Below, piece after piece: positions 54,941 to 62,994 of a DNA stretch of 64,000 nucleotides. Each line of letters opens with the position of its first letter. Positions within the stretch are counted from its first letter, which is position 1. The DNA is from Christiangramia crocea (GTDB lineage: Bacteria > Bacteroidota > Bacteroidia > Flavobacteriales > Flavobacteriaceae), in the NCBI RefSeq assembly GCF_022410465.1, contig NZ_JAJSON010000018.1, forward strand, positions 1 through 64,000. Direction: 5' to 3'. A program made the position numbers and the translations under genes. The notes under the pieces are model-generated. The model saw only the letters and a list, made by a program, of their open reading frames with translations. It was not told the origin of the DNA and ran no database searches.

Positions 54941-55573
54941 TTATTTATCTTTGTTCCTTTTCAGTGCGAGGCGATATTCGGCGAGTATCACCTTTACATC
55001 ATCGTTCATTTTATTACTAAGTTCAGCCACATTCCCTGAATCATAACCATACAGCTTCCCTTCTTTTTCATCATCTCTTCCGCGTAGTTTCAACTCCTTA
55101 TCCACTATAAAAACATACGGGCTGTAATTATTAGAGTCAAGTTGATGGGGAGTTTGAAAACTTTGAAATACTCTTTGAACGTTTTCGGGGGAAGAATAAG
55201 CAATCTTCCACGCTGAAGATTCACTTATCATTTTGAAATCTTCCACAAAAGCCTGGGTTTCATCCCTAGCAGAAATGGGCAGGATAATCACGAACTGAAA
55301 GTCATCGAAATTGTAATACTTCTCCAGTATCTTCTGATCAAGATTAAAGGTATTTCCCTTTATTTTTTCAAGGTCTGAACCAAAGAAAGCCACAACACTG
55401 ATCTTATCCCTGAAGCTAACAAGGCTATCATTATTGGTTTCAAAATCTTCAATATCGCTCACCTTCTCTGTTAGCACAGGCAATCTGGCAAAATTATTCT
55501 TACCTGACGCAAAGAATAAATATGCGGTTATGGGAAGAGCAAAGAGAATTCCAAGGACCAGAAACTTTTTCAT
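54941..55573 (-). CDS. Anchored thioredoxin-fold-like protein without CxxC
   Basis: A 210-residue protein with an N-terminal anchor (LVLGILFALPITAYLFFA). The soluble part reads like a redoxin fold (FRDKISVVAFFGSDLEKI, FVIILPISARDETQAFVEDF, YSPYVFIVDKELKLRGR) but has no cysteine at the usual active-site place. It sits directly upstream of SCO, and the same order is common in flavobacterial oxidase loci. It may be a degenerate SCO paralogue acting as a binding or assembly factor. Function not established. Confidence 0.75.
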   Translation of the reverse strand: MKKFLVLGILFALPITAYLFFASGKNNFARLPVLTEKVSDIEDFETNNDSLVSFRDKISVVAFFGSDLEKIKGNTFNLDQKILEKYYNFDDFQFVIILPISARDETQAFVEDFKMISESSAWKIAYSSPENVQRVFQSFQTPHQLDSNNYSPYVFIVDKELKLRGRDDEKEGKLYGYDSGNVAELSNKMNDDVKVILAEYRLALKRNKDK

Positions 55574-55610
55574 AGAAGAAAATCCTGTTTTACAAAGGGC
55601 TACAAAAATA

Positions 55611-55638
55611 AAAAGACGGTTTCATAAAACCGCCTTTT
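55611..55638 (-). terminator. Hairpin after the subunit IV gene
   Basis: AAAAGaCGGTTT pairs with AAACCGcCTTTT (one mismatch), loop CATA, followed by T-rich sequence on the minus strand. It lies between the COX IV and the thioredoxin-like gene and may terminate partly, lowering expression of the assembly genes. Confidence 0.7.
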
Positions 55639-55657
55639 CAAATGCTTTTAACTTTTG

Positions 55658-56026
55658 TTAGAAATCCCAGGCTACGTGCCCGTTCCTATAGACTTCGTAA
55701 ATATAGTTTCCTTCGGTTAACAGGATAAAGATCAGGTAAGAAACCAAAAATACACCTGTCCATACTACTGCTCTTCTAAGCCCTTTCGTTTCATGTTCAA
55801 GGTGCATGAAAGCCCAGGCAATATAATATGCCTTGTAAATTGTAAGAATAATAAATATCCAGTTAAGCAACTTCATCGCCAGAAGGTAAGTATCAGTAAG
55901 GAATGCAGGTTTAATAATCCCCAGTGCTACTTCGACTATGGTTACCACCGAAAGTATTGCAAAAACAGTCCAGATCCTTTTTGTTGCTGATCCGTGATCT
56001 TGATGTTGTGTAGTATCGTGAGCCAT
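55658..56026 (-). CDS. Cytochrome c oxidase subunit IV family protein
   Basis: A 122-residue protein with three predicted membrane helices (about 17-36, 48-67, 85-108) and the prokaryotic subunit IV pattern: KRIWTVFAILSVVTIVEVALG, LLNWIFIILTIYKAYYIAWAFMHLEHE. The helix-linking HLEHE is typical. Accessory subunit of a heme-copper oxidase in the inner membrane. The catalytic subunits I and II are not in this window. Confidence 0.93.
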   Translation of the reverse strand: MAHDTTQHQDHGSATKRIWTVFAILSVVTIVEVALGIIKPAFLTDTYLLAMKLLNWIFIILTIYKAYYIAWAFMHLEHETKGLRRAVVWTGVFLVSYLIFILLTEGNYIYEVYRNGHVAWDF

Positions 56027-56043
56027 AATTTTTTATTTCAGAA

Positions 56044-57024
56044 TTAAACCAGGTAAAAGAATGTAAATACAAATACCCAAACAAGGTCTACAAAGTGCCA
56101 GTACAGTCCTACTTTTTCAACCATCTCGTAACTTCCACGTCTATCGTAGGTACCAATAATCACATTAAAGAATATGATGATATTTATTATTACTCCTGAA
56201 AATACGTGGAAACCGTGAAACCCGGTAATGAAAAAGAAAAAATCTGCAAATAATGGATGCCCATATTCATTTTCAACCAGATTGGCACCTTCTACTGTTC
56301 CAATTGCATCATTATTAAGAGCAGCAAGGGACTCTTCACGTGTGAGTACAGTCTTCTCCCCATCTTCAGTAAGCACCTGTGTTCTTATAAGTACATCCTC
56401 CTTTTGTATGAATCCTGCCTTTACCTCCGCCAGGCTATAAGATGGCAGATCTTGTCCGGCATCAAACCAGATTCCGTTATTACGTTCATGTTCGGTTCTT
56501 TCTCCTTCCACCGGAACAGCTATTTCTGCAAGGCCTACTCTTTCTCCTTCAGTATTTACAAACTGAAGTATATTACCGCCTTTGGTTGTTACTGCTCCAT
56601 AATCTCCTTTAATAAAGGTACTCCATTCCCAAGCCTGAGAGCCAACGAAAATAAGCCCCCCCAGAATTGTAAGGAACATATAAAATGTAACTTTCCCCTT
56701 CTTCATATGGTGACCGGCGTCTACCGCCAACACCATTGTTACAGAAGAGAATATCAGGATAAAGGTCATTAACGCCACATAGTACATTGGCGCTTCTACC
56801 CCATGTAAAAATGGAAAGTGGGTAAAAACCTCATCGGCAATTGGCCAGGAGTCAATAAATTTGAATCTTGAAAAACCATAAGCGGCAAGGAATCCTGAAA
56901 AGGTTAAAGCATCTGAAAGGATGAAGAACCACATCATCATCTTTCCGTAACTTGCTTTTAGTGGTTCATTTCCACCACCCCAGGTTTTTCCTTCTGTGCC
57001 TGTTCTAACAACAGTAGCCTCCAT
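56044..57024 (-). CDS. Cytochrome c oxidase subunit III with large hydrophilic insertion
   Basis: A 326-residue subunit III. N-terminal helices begin KMMMWFFILSDALTFSGFLAAYGFSR. The C-terminal half has FFFFITGFHGFHVFSGVIINI and VEKVGLYWHFVDLVWVFVFTFFYLV, both diagnostic. Between about residues 140 and 256 a charged, soluble segment (for example ERVGLAEIAVPVEG, TREESLAALNND) interrupts the helix bundle. This is absent in the neighbouring 193-residue subunit III and probably faces the periplasm. The two subunit-III-like genes are consecutive. Confidence 0.95.
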   Translation of the reverse strand: MEATVVRTGTEGKTWGGGNEPLKASYGKMMMWFFILSDALTFSGFLAAYGFSRFKFIDSWPIADEVFTHFPFLHGVEAPMYYVALMTFILIFSSVTMVLAVDAGHHMKKGKVTFYMFLTILGGLIFVGSQAWEWSTFIKGDYGAVTTKGGNILQFVNTEGERVGLAEIAVPVEGERTEHERNNGIWFDAGQDLPSYSLAEVKAGFIQKEDVLIRTQVLTEDGEKTVLTREESLAALNNDAIGTVEGANLVENEYGHPLFADFFFFITGFHGFHVFSGVIINIIIFFNVIIGTYDRRGSYEMVEKVGLYWHFVDLVWVFVFTFFYLV

Positions 57025-57069
57025 AGAAGTATTTTAATGTTAAAGGATGCGCAAAAATACGCAATTTTA

Positions 57070-57651
57070 TTATCTAAAGAAATATAAAAAGAAAATCAGG
57101 TATAGCCACAGGATTTCCACGAAGTGCCAGAAAGTTGCACCAAGCTCAAATCCAAGCATTTGACCTTGCTCGTAGCGTTGTTTAAAATGGTTATAAATTA
57201 AAACCAAAAGCACTATTATTCCTATTGCAAGGTGAGCCAGGTGGGCCAGTACGAGCACATAAATAAATGAAGTGGTAATGCTACTTTCACTTCCGGTAAA
57301 ATAGTAACCCTGCTGAATGATCTCTGAAAAGCTATAAAACTGGAATACCACAAACAGGATCGCCAGGATCAGGGTACCTATCAAAAATGCAGTGGCATTT
57401 CTTCTGTTTCCGGCTTTAATGCTTTGCTTGGCCAAAACCAGAGTACCACTACTAGCTATAATAACAAGTGTACTCCATAAAAATGATAATGGAAGTTCGA
57501 AATCGGTAAGCCAGTCCGGCCTGTTCTTACTTACCACATAGGCACTGGTAAGTCCGGCAAAGGTCATCGCCATACTAATAATTCCAAACCAGAGCATCAT
57601 CTTTTTTGCCCGGCCATGTTTCTTTTCGTTAGATCCTTGTGTTAAATCCAT
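57070..57651 (-). CDS. Cytochrome c oxidase subunit III (heme-copper oxidase)
   Basis: A 193-residue subunit III with five membrane helices and the family marks KKMMLWFGIISMAMTFAGLTSAYVVS, SSFIYVLVLAHLAHLAIGIIVLL and GATFWHFVEILWLYLIFFLYFF. Shorter and without the insertion seen in its neighbour. Starts within the last ten bases of cyoE, so translationally coupled. Confidence 0.96.
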   Translation of the reverse strand: MDLTQGSNEKKHGRAKKMMLWFGIISMAMTFAGLTSAYVVSKNRPDWLTDFELPLSFLWSTLVIIASSGTLVLAKQSIKAGNRRNATAFLIGTLILAILFVVFQFYSFSEIIQQGYYFTGSESSITTSFIYVLVLAHLAHLAIGIIVLLVLIYNHFKQRYEQGQMLGFELGATFWHFVEILWLYLIFFLYFFR

Positions 57652-58544
57652 TGTCTAATAAATTTATCCAGTACATATACAATTTGAAGCAGTGTTATGT
57701 AAGAAACACTGGCAAACATCAGTTTTTTTGCGGCTTCAGCCGTTTTTTGCTGAAATAATCTTATCGCGTAATAAAGCATTCCCAGCCCCAGAATAAATAT
57801 GATCACTCCCGAGACAGGAGTTAAAAAAAGTTTTCCCGTCACCCCGAAAACAGGGATTAAGGAAACCAGTATCGTCCAGCAAGTATAAAGAATTATCTGT
57901 ATTGCCGTTCCGCGATCCCGCTTGCCTGTTGGCAACATAAAGAAGCCGCCCTTTTTGTAATCATCAAATAACCACCAGCCAATTGCCCAAAAATGGGGAA
58001 ATTGCCAGAAGAACTGTATCATGAAAAGCGTACCCGGTTCAATACTGAACTTTCCGGTAGCCGCAACCCAGCCCAGCATGAATGGTATCGCTCCCGGAAA
58101 GGCACCAACGAAAACGGACAGCGGAGTCTTTGTCTTAAGAGGCGTATAGATGCTTACATACAGAAAGATGCTTATCGCACCAAACATCGCTGTCTTGGGA
58201 TTAATGATATATAAGACCACCAGACCCAGGACCGTAAAAATACTTGCAATACTAAATGCCACAGGAACCGACATTCTTCCCGCAGGCAGGGGTCGGTTTT
58301 TGGTACGATCCATCAGTGCATCCAGGTTACGTTCAATAATCTGGTTGTACGCATTAGAAGCCCCTACCATGAGGTAACCCCCAATCGCCAGCAGGGTCAC
58401 TACCACGAAATCGATATTATCGGCACCTAAAAAGTAGCCTGCTACCGATGAAAAGACCACACTAATAGCGAGTCTCATCTTGGTTATTTCCTTAAAATCT
58501 GACAGGATTGAAGCGTTTGAACTATGTACGCGAGTGTTGCTCAA
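57642..58544 (-). CDS. cyoE: Heme O synthase (protoheme IX farnesyltransferase)
   Basis: Transfers a farnesyl group to heme B for cytochrome oxidase. A UbiA-type membrane enzyme with the prenyl-diphosphate motif ASNAYNQIIERNLDALMDRTKNRPLP (NxxxDxxxD) and the second Asp motif in WWLFDDYKKGG. Likely start: TTG at 58544 (first residues SNTRVHSSN), not the TTG at 58568, which lies inside the promoter -7 box. An ATG at 58478 (MRLAISVV) would cut into the first helix region and is the other option. First gene of the oxidase accessory operon. Confidence 0.93.
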   Translation of the reverse strand: MSNTRVHSSNASILSDFKEITKMRLAISVVFSSVAGYFLGADNIDFVVVTLLAIGGYLMVGASNAYNQIIERNLDALMDRTKNRPLPAGRMSVPVAFSIASIFTVLGLVVLYIINPKTAMFGAISIFLYVSIYTPLKTKTPLSVFVGAFPGAIPFMLGWVAATGKFSIEPGTLFMIQFFWQFPHFWAIGWWLFDDYKKGGFFMLPTGKRDRGTAIQIILYTCWTILVSLIPVFGVTGKLFLTPVSGVIIFILGLGMLYYAIRLFQQKTAEAAKKLMFASVSYITLLQIVYVLDKFIRQWI

Positions 58545-58565
58545 AAAGGCTTTTTTTAACTGGCG

Positions 58566-58595
58566 CAAAGATACTCCTTAATTGGGTTTTAACAA
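58566..58595 (-). promoter_or_regulatory. Promoter of the cytochrome oxidase accessory operon
   Basis: On the minus strand TTG (58595-58593), 19 bases, TATCTTTG (58573-58566): full consensus. It overlaps the longest possible cyoE start codon, which therefore cannot be used. Confidence 0.75.
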
Positions 58596-58631
58596 GAAAG
58601 GCAATGTGTTAATTTTCAGTAATAAAAATGA

Positions 58632-60755
58632 CTAATAATCGAAATACCAGTTAAAGATATCTGTTCGCAGACCAAAATTTATCCAGGCTGTTGAATTCTC
58701 AAAATTGGCAGGCGTATTTGTTTGAGGATTGAAATCGCGGTATATGAAGCTGGCAAAAAGTTTCAGATTCGTGGTTGGATTCACGATATAACCTGCCTCA
58801 AGTTCAGTATAAAACGAGTTGGTGGTATTTCCCTGACCAATCTCCACTCCGGTTTCCATAGGCCGGTCTTCCTCAGTTCTATAGATATTTTGACCATAAT
58901 TTGATTTTGAACCGAAATCAGTGAAATCAAAACCACGCTTTCCATATATAATTTTTGTGCTACCATACCAGCGATCGCGTTTATATCTCGCAATCCCGAT
59001 AAACTCCCTGAAATTAGCTCCCCAAAGATGAGCCATAGACTGGTTGTTATGCCCGTAATTAAGGGTGATAGAATTATGGGAAAAGGTATAAGGCCTCACC
59101 TGGTTATATTCCACCTGCAAATAGAGATTTTCAACATTAAAGGCATCGAAATATTTCAGACCCAGCTGAAAACCAAGTTTATTCTTCCAGCTGCCTTCAC
59201 CCCCAAAAACGTCACCTGAAGAGAATTCATCAATAAGCCACTGGCCATAAGTATACGCCCTGTCAGAAAACTTGTATTTCCCGGTAAGCCCTATGATTGC
59301 ATTTCCCCCATCTGCTCCGGTAGCAAATTCGATAGCCCGGTAAAAAATCACAGGATTCAGATAATTAAGATCGAATCCTCGATCATTATCATTCTCCCAC
59401 ATTACCGACTCAAAAAACCCAAGGTTCAGGCGTTTGGTCACATTCCAGCTGAGATAATGATTCGCAATATATTTTGTCCTGAAAGATCCGCTATTTACTA
59501 CGGCAGGCCTTACATCTCTTAGCGACATCCAGGTATTGGTATATTTTATTTTCCAGAAACTGGTGTTCAATTTAAGATAAGGATATGGAGAAGGATTATC
59601 ACTTAAAAGCAAAGACCTATACCCATCCCCAATAAAATTATTTCCATGACCAAATTGAATATTGATAAATTCTGCAGGAGTAAAAGACAAATAACCTTCT
59701 GCGACGGGATAATCATAGCCTTCATCCATAAATGTCTTGGCAATTCCGCGTCCCGGCACTATTGCAGGATCTCCGCCAGCGGGTCTTATTGATTCGGCAT
59801 ACCTGTTATAATATTCTGCAAATCTCCCCTGACTCTCATAAATTACTGAATAGAAATTGAATTTTTTTCCAAGACCACCCTGAACAATAAACTCCCGCCC
59901 ATTATTATAGGTGAAATCATGAGATGTTTGTTCAAAATCCTTTCCTATCTGAAGGTCGAAACCGGGATCTAAAGTAAACCAGTAATCATCGGTTTGAAAT
60001 CTCACCAGATGTTCATTCCAAAGCTTTCTTCCTGCCCAGGTAGACCTGTTTTGCAACAAAGCATCACGGTGGGCTTCAAAATCATAATACCTGTTCACCT
60101 CATTAAACATAAGGGGCTTTGAAGCTGAATGTGTATTAGTCCCTATCCTGTTGAAATCAGCATCGAACCTGCTATAGAATTCATGTGAAAGAGGAATATT
60201 TATCTGGCTGGTATATTCCGGACTTGTAAACTCACCGGATTTTATATTTTCATATTCCGTAAGCGGATTATCGGTAAGACTCTCCGCCTGCTCCACTTCG
60301 GTCTTTAATTCGATCTCATCTTCTTCATCAATCTCCTGAACGACAACATTACTGTTCAGCGGAATTCTCAAGGGCAGTTTAAACTGCATATGAATTGGCC
60401 GCCCATTATAAGTCGCCGGTTTAAGAACCGGAAGCTCCTCAAAAACCCTTCTTATTTCATCCTTAAGCTCATCGTAGGCTGCATCCATATATATGATCTG
60501 GAACCTACCCTCTTCATCGACCTCAAAAATAATGGTTAGAAGACCTTTGTAATTTTCAGATTTAACCACTTCAGGCAATTGAAAACTTTCGGTGATAAAA
60601 CTAACAAGGTTTCTATTAAAGCAGGCTGCCTGATCGTTATAATCAACATTTTCACACTCTTCAAATTCAGGATAAACTTCAGAAGACAGGCTTGTATCCT
60701 GAGCGGTTAGTTGGAAACTTAAAAATATAAAAGGAAGAAGTAAAATATACTTCAT
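58632..60755 (-). CDS. RemB-like gliding motility protein: TonB_C-like domain plus outer membrane barrel
   Basis: A 707-residue protein with signal peptide (LLLPFIFLSFQLTAQ). Residues about 45-130 resemble a TonB C-terminal domain (LLTIIFEVDEEGRFQIIYMDA, PVLKPATYNGRPIHMQFKLPLRIP). From about 190 a Wzi/capsule-assembly-like barrel follows (PEYTSQINIPLSHEFYSRFDADFNRIGTNTHSASKPL, FINIQFGHGNNFIGDGYRSLLLSD), ending WYFDY. The combination matches what I recall of Flavobacterium RemB, a gliding protein. Outer membrane; the exact function is not established. Close to sprA and tonB. Confidence 0.7.
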   Translation of the reverse strand: MKYILLLPFIFLSFQLTAQDTSLSSEVYPEFEECENVDYNDQAACFNRNLVSFITESFQLPEVVKSENYKGLLTIIFEVDEEGRFQIIYMDAAYDELKDEIRRVFEELPVLKPATYNGRPIHMQFKLPLRIPLNSNVVVQEIDEEDEIELKTEVEQAESLTDNPLTEYENIKSGEFTSPEYTSQINIPLSHEFYSRFDADFNRIGTNTHSASKPLMFNEVNRYYDFEAHRDALLQNRSTWAGRKLWNEHLVRFQTDDYWFTLDPGFDLQIGKDFEQTSHDFTYNNGREFIVQGGLGKKFNFYSVIYESQGRFAEYYNRYAESIRPAGGDPAIVPGRGIAKTFMDEGYDYPVAEGYLSFTPAEFINIQFGHGNNFIGDGYRSLLLSDNPSPYPYLKLNTSFWKIKYTNTWMSLRDVRPAVVNSGSFRTKYIANHYLSWNVTKRLNLGFFESVMWENDNDRGFDLNYLNPVIFYRAIEFATGADGGNAIIGLTGKYKFSDRAYTYGQWLIDEFSSGDVFGGEGSWKNKLGFQLGLKYFDAFNVENLYLQVEYNQVRPYTFSHNSITLNYGHNNQSMAHLWGANFREFIGIARYKRDRWYGSTKIIYGKRGFDFTDFGSKSNYGQNIYRTEEDRPMETGVEIGQGNTTNSFYTELEAGYIVNPTTNLKLFASFIYRDFNPQTNTPANFENSTAWINFGLRTDIFNWYFDY

Positions 60756-60820
60756 ACGCTTAGGGGGCCTATTGTTTTACGGTTGTAATATACATTTTTT
60801 CCTAAAGGCAATTTACATAA

Positions 60821-60850
60821 AATAAAAAATCCCGGCGAATGCCGGGATTT
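60821..60850 (-). terminator. Terminator of tonB
   Basis: AAATCCCGGC (60827-60836) pairs with GCCGGGATTT (60841-60850), loop GAAT, followed by a T tract on the minus strand. 21 bases past the tonB stop. Confidence 0.92.
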
Positions 60851-60871
60851 AAAATATCTTTTTATGTAAAA

Positions 60872-61594
60872 TTAGTCCTGAACCTTAAAGGCAATTGGAA
60901 GTGAGTACATAACCCCTACCGGTTTACCACGCTGCTTACCAGGTTTCATTTTAGGCAAACTGTTGATTACTCTCGCAGCTTCCTGCTCAAGTCTTGGGTG
61001 CGGAGCACGCGCTCTTACCTGACCAATATTTCCTTTCTCGTCAATTCTAAACTGTACTATAACACGGTTAATACCAGTTAATCCAAGTTCAGCACCAAGA
61101 TCAGTATCAAATTCCTTATTAACGAAGCTACTAATCTTCTCACTCATACATTTCTTACGCTCATCATTATTCCTTAGGTTCTCACAACCCGGGAAGATTG
61201 GCACATCCTCAATAACCGCAAATGGAACATCTTCTACCTCTTCCTCTACTGGAGCCTCAACAACTTCTTCAACTTCCACGATCTCATCGAGATTGGTTTC
61301 AGTAGACTGAATTTCGTCTTCCTCTACCTCTTCTTCATCTTCCACAACCTCAATCACCTCTGGTGCCGGTGGCGGCGGTGGTGGCGGTGGTGGAGTGTTC
61401 TGCATTTCAGTAATCGGGACATCTTCCTCATCAAGAGCGTCCATATTTACTTGCCCTATATCTATCTGTTCAGGATCATAAGTCTTCCACTCAATTGCCT
61501 GCCAAGTTAGAAATAGAACGATGACAAGACCAAGCTGCAAGTAAAGCACTCTGTTCCTTGTTAAGTCAGCTTTAGGATTTTTCTTCGGTTCCAT
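60872..61594 (-). CDS. tonB: Energy transducer TonB
   Basis: A 240-residue TonB. One N-terminal membrane helix (about 17-34, LYLQLGLVIVLFLTW), a Pro run (about 67-77), a long acidic Glu/Asp/Val stretch spanning the periplasm, and a C-terminal domain from about 150 with GAELGLTGINRVIVQFRIDEKGNIGQVRARAPHP and the final KQRGKPVGVMYSLPIAFKVQD. Couples proton motive force (via ExbB/D, not here) to TonB-dependent receptors. A decayed second copy lies just upstream (61705-61950). Confidence 0.96.
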   Translation of the reverse strand: MEPKKNPKADLTRNRVLYLQLGLVIVLFLTWQAIEWKTYDPEQIDIGQVNMDALDEEDVPITEMQNTPPPPPPPPPAPEVIEVVEDEEEVEEDEIQSTETNLDEIVEVEEVVEAPVEEEVEDVPFAVIEDVPIFPGCENLRNNDERKKCMSEKISSFVNKEFDTDLGAELGLTGINRVIVQFRIDEKGNIGQVRARAPHPRLEQEAARVINSLPKMKPGKQRGKPVGVMYSLPIAFKVQD

Positions 61595-62164
61595 AATGCG
61601 TTATATTGTTAAGGGTTGCTAAAATAAAGATTTTTTCCAAAAAATTAAATTTATCTGAGATAATAAGCGATTAAAAACTCAGTATTTTTATAAAGTCGTC
61701 ATTCTCAGTCCTGAACTTTGAATTTTAAAGGGATTATAAAAGAAGCAGGAACTGTTTTTCCTCTTTGTTTTCCAGTCTGCACTTTTGGGCAACCTTCTTA
61801 TTACGCGTTCAGTCTTTTTCCAGTTCGGGGCTGGAGACGAGCTTTTGATCTGTTCAACCTCACCTTTCTGTTGACTTTATACATAATCACCTCAAGATTC
61901 GTACCAGTGAGACCCATCTCGAACTAAACCGTGTTGAACTCTTCGCATACCAGCAGTATACAACCGTGCTCAAGGATCCTCAACGAATTCGGAAGGAACA
62001 TTTACCGGCTGTCTCCAATATCCCTAAACTCCTTTATTCATTAAGACTCCGCCAGGTCATCCAGATCTTTCCAGTTAGGGAACTCTATCTTCTTTAGCTA
62101 CAATTCACGCACAAATATTGCAATGGTAATGAAAAATTATCAATGGCTTATTTAATAATAAAGA
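61595..62164. other. 570-base region without an intact gene
   Basis: Holds the upstream region of tonB, a decayed tonB remnant (61705-61950), and about 200 further bases up to the vanZ-like stop in which I can recognise no gene. The short plus-strand ORF at 61718 is antisense to the remnant and is not considered a gene. Confidence 0.7.
61705..61950 (-). pseudogene. Decayed tonB copy (C-terminal domain remnant)
   Basis: The minus-strand translation recovers the TonB C-terminal domain in pieces. VCEEFNTV, a stop codon, then FEMGLTGTNLEVIMYKVN aligns with VNKEFDTDLGAELGLTGINR of the intact gene. ERVIRRLPK appears in another frame. After returning to a third placement, KVQTGKQRGKTV and PLKFKVQD end at a TGA exactly as the intact protein does (14 of the last 26 residues identical). 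Frame changes and the in-frame stop show it is broken. The N-terminal half is unrecognisable; the 5' limit could reach about 62100. Confidence 0.85.
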
Positions 62165-62563
62165 TTAGTCAATTTTCTGTTTCAGGCTTTTTACTGTTGG
62201 TGCCATGACCAGAAAAAATAAAACAGCAAGAATAACACCCGTAGAGTTGGCCAGGATATCCCACCAATCGGGAGTTCTGTAACTGGTAAGGGTTCCCTGC
62301 AAAACCTCTATCAACATACCAAAGATAAAACAGGCGAATGCCACCCATAGCAGATTGGAAGTATAGCGCTTAAAACTGGAGTTTTTAAAAACAAAAAACA
62401 GATTCCACAAAAAGGCCAAAAACAAATATGCTCCGGCATGGAGCATTTTGTCTGTGGGATCAAATCCCGCCATACTAATCTTAAAGTCCATCACTATCAA
62501 GGAAAAATAGGTAATGGCACCGGTATAGATCAGTGCAGTAAATAAAAGTATTCTAGCTACCAA
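62165..62563 (-). CDS. VanZ-like family membrane protein
   Basis: A 132-residue protein with about four membrane helices. The VanZ-like pattern is visible: [60 protein letters not shown]. The D-K-x-x-H and E-x-x-Q/D-x-x-A-N marks are conserved in the family. Role outside glycopeptide resistance operons is unknown. Overlaps gcvH by 11 bases and is thus co-translated. The same pairing follows sprA in related genomes. Confidence 0.93.
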   Translation of the reverse strand: MVARILLFTALIYTGAITYFSLIVMDFKISMAGFDPTDKMLHAGAYLFLAFLWNLFFVFKNSSFKRYTSNLLWVAFACFIFGMLIEVLQGTLTSYRTPDWWDILANSTGVILAVLFFLVMAPTVKSLKQKID

Positions 62564-62933
62564 TTATTTCTTTATATTCTTCAGCAGACAAAAGATCTTC
62601 TATTTCAGAGGCATCTGAAAGCTTCACTTTTATCATCCAGCCTTCACCGTAGGGATCAGCATTTACTTTCTCAGGCTCATCCTCAAGACTGTCATTAAAT
62701 TCAATGATCTCACCTGAAACGGGCATGAAAAGATCAGAAACGGTCTTCACCGCTTCCACAGTTCCAAAAACTTCTTCTCTTTCCAGAGTCTCGTCCAGGG
62801 TCTCTACCTCAACATATACGATATCCCCAAGCTCTCCCTGGGCAAAATCTGTAACTCCTATGGTTGCGGTATCACCTTCTATCTTAACCCACTCGTGGTC
62901 TTTTGTGTACTTTAATTCTTGTGGAATGTTCAT
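62553..62933 (-). CDS. gcvH: Glycine cleavage system H protein
   Basis: The lipoyl carrier of the glycine cleavage complex. 126 residues. Lipoylated Lys63 lies in [20 protein letters not shown], with the N-terminal [14 protein letters not shown] and [18 protein letters not shown] conserved. Works with GcvP, GcvT and Lpd, not in this window. A full consensus promoter lies in the short gap after sprA, so it is transcribed independently of sprA. Confidence 0.98.
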   Translation of the reverse strand: MNIPQELKYTKDHEWVKIEGDTATIGVTDFAQGELGDIVYVEVETLDETLEREEVFGTVEAVKTVSDLFMPVSGEIIEFNDSLEDEPEKVNADPYGEGWMIKVKLSDASEIEDLLSAEEYKEIIGS

Positions 62934-62953
62934 AGTTTAGTATTATAAGACCG

Positions 62954-62984
62954 CAAAGTTAGTTTTTTAGCGGAATTGTTCAAA
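62954..62984 (-). promoter_or_regulatory. gcvH-vanZ promoter
   Basis: On the minus strand TTTG (62984-62981), 19 bases, TAACTTTG (62961-62954): full consensus inside the 61-base sprA-gcvH gap. Predicts a leader of about 15 bases. Confidence 0.75.
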
Positions 62985-62994
62985 TAAGCCTTCG

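Noticed and set aside
61718-61927. Plus-strand ORF of 69 codons in the gap upstream of tonB
   Set aside because: It runs antisense to the decayed tonB copy and shows no recognisable features; the minus-strand TonB similarity explains the sequence better.
62165-62563. Glycopeptide resistance suggested by VanZ similarity
   Set aside because: There are no vanHAX or vanRS genes here; VanZ-like proteins are widespread and this one is coupled to gcvH.
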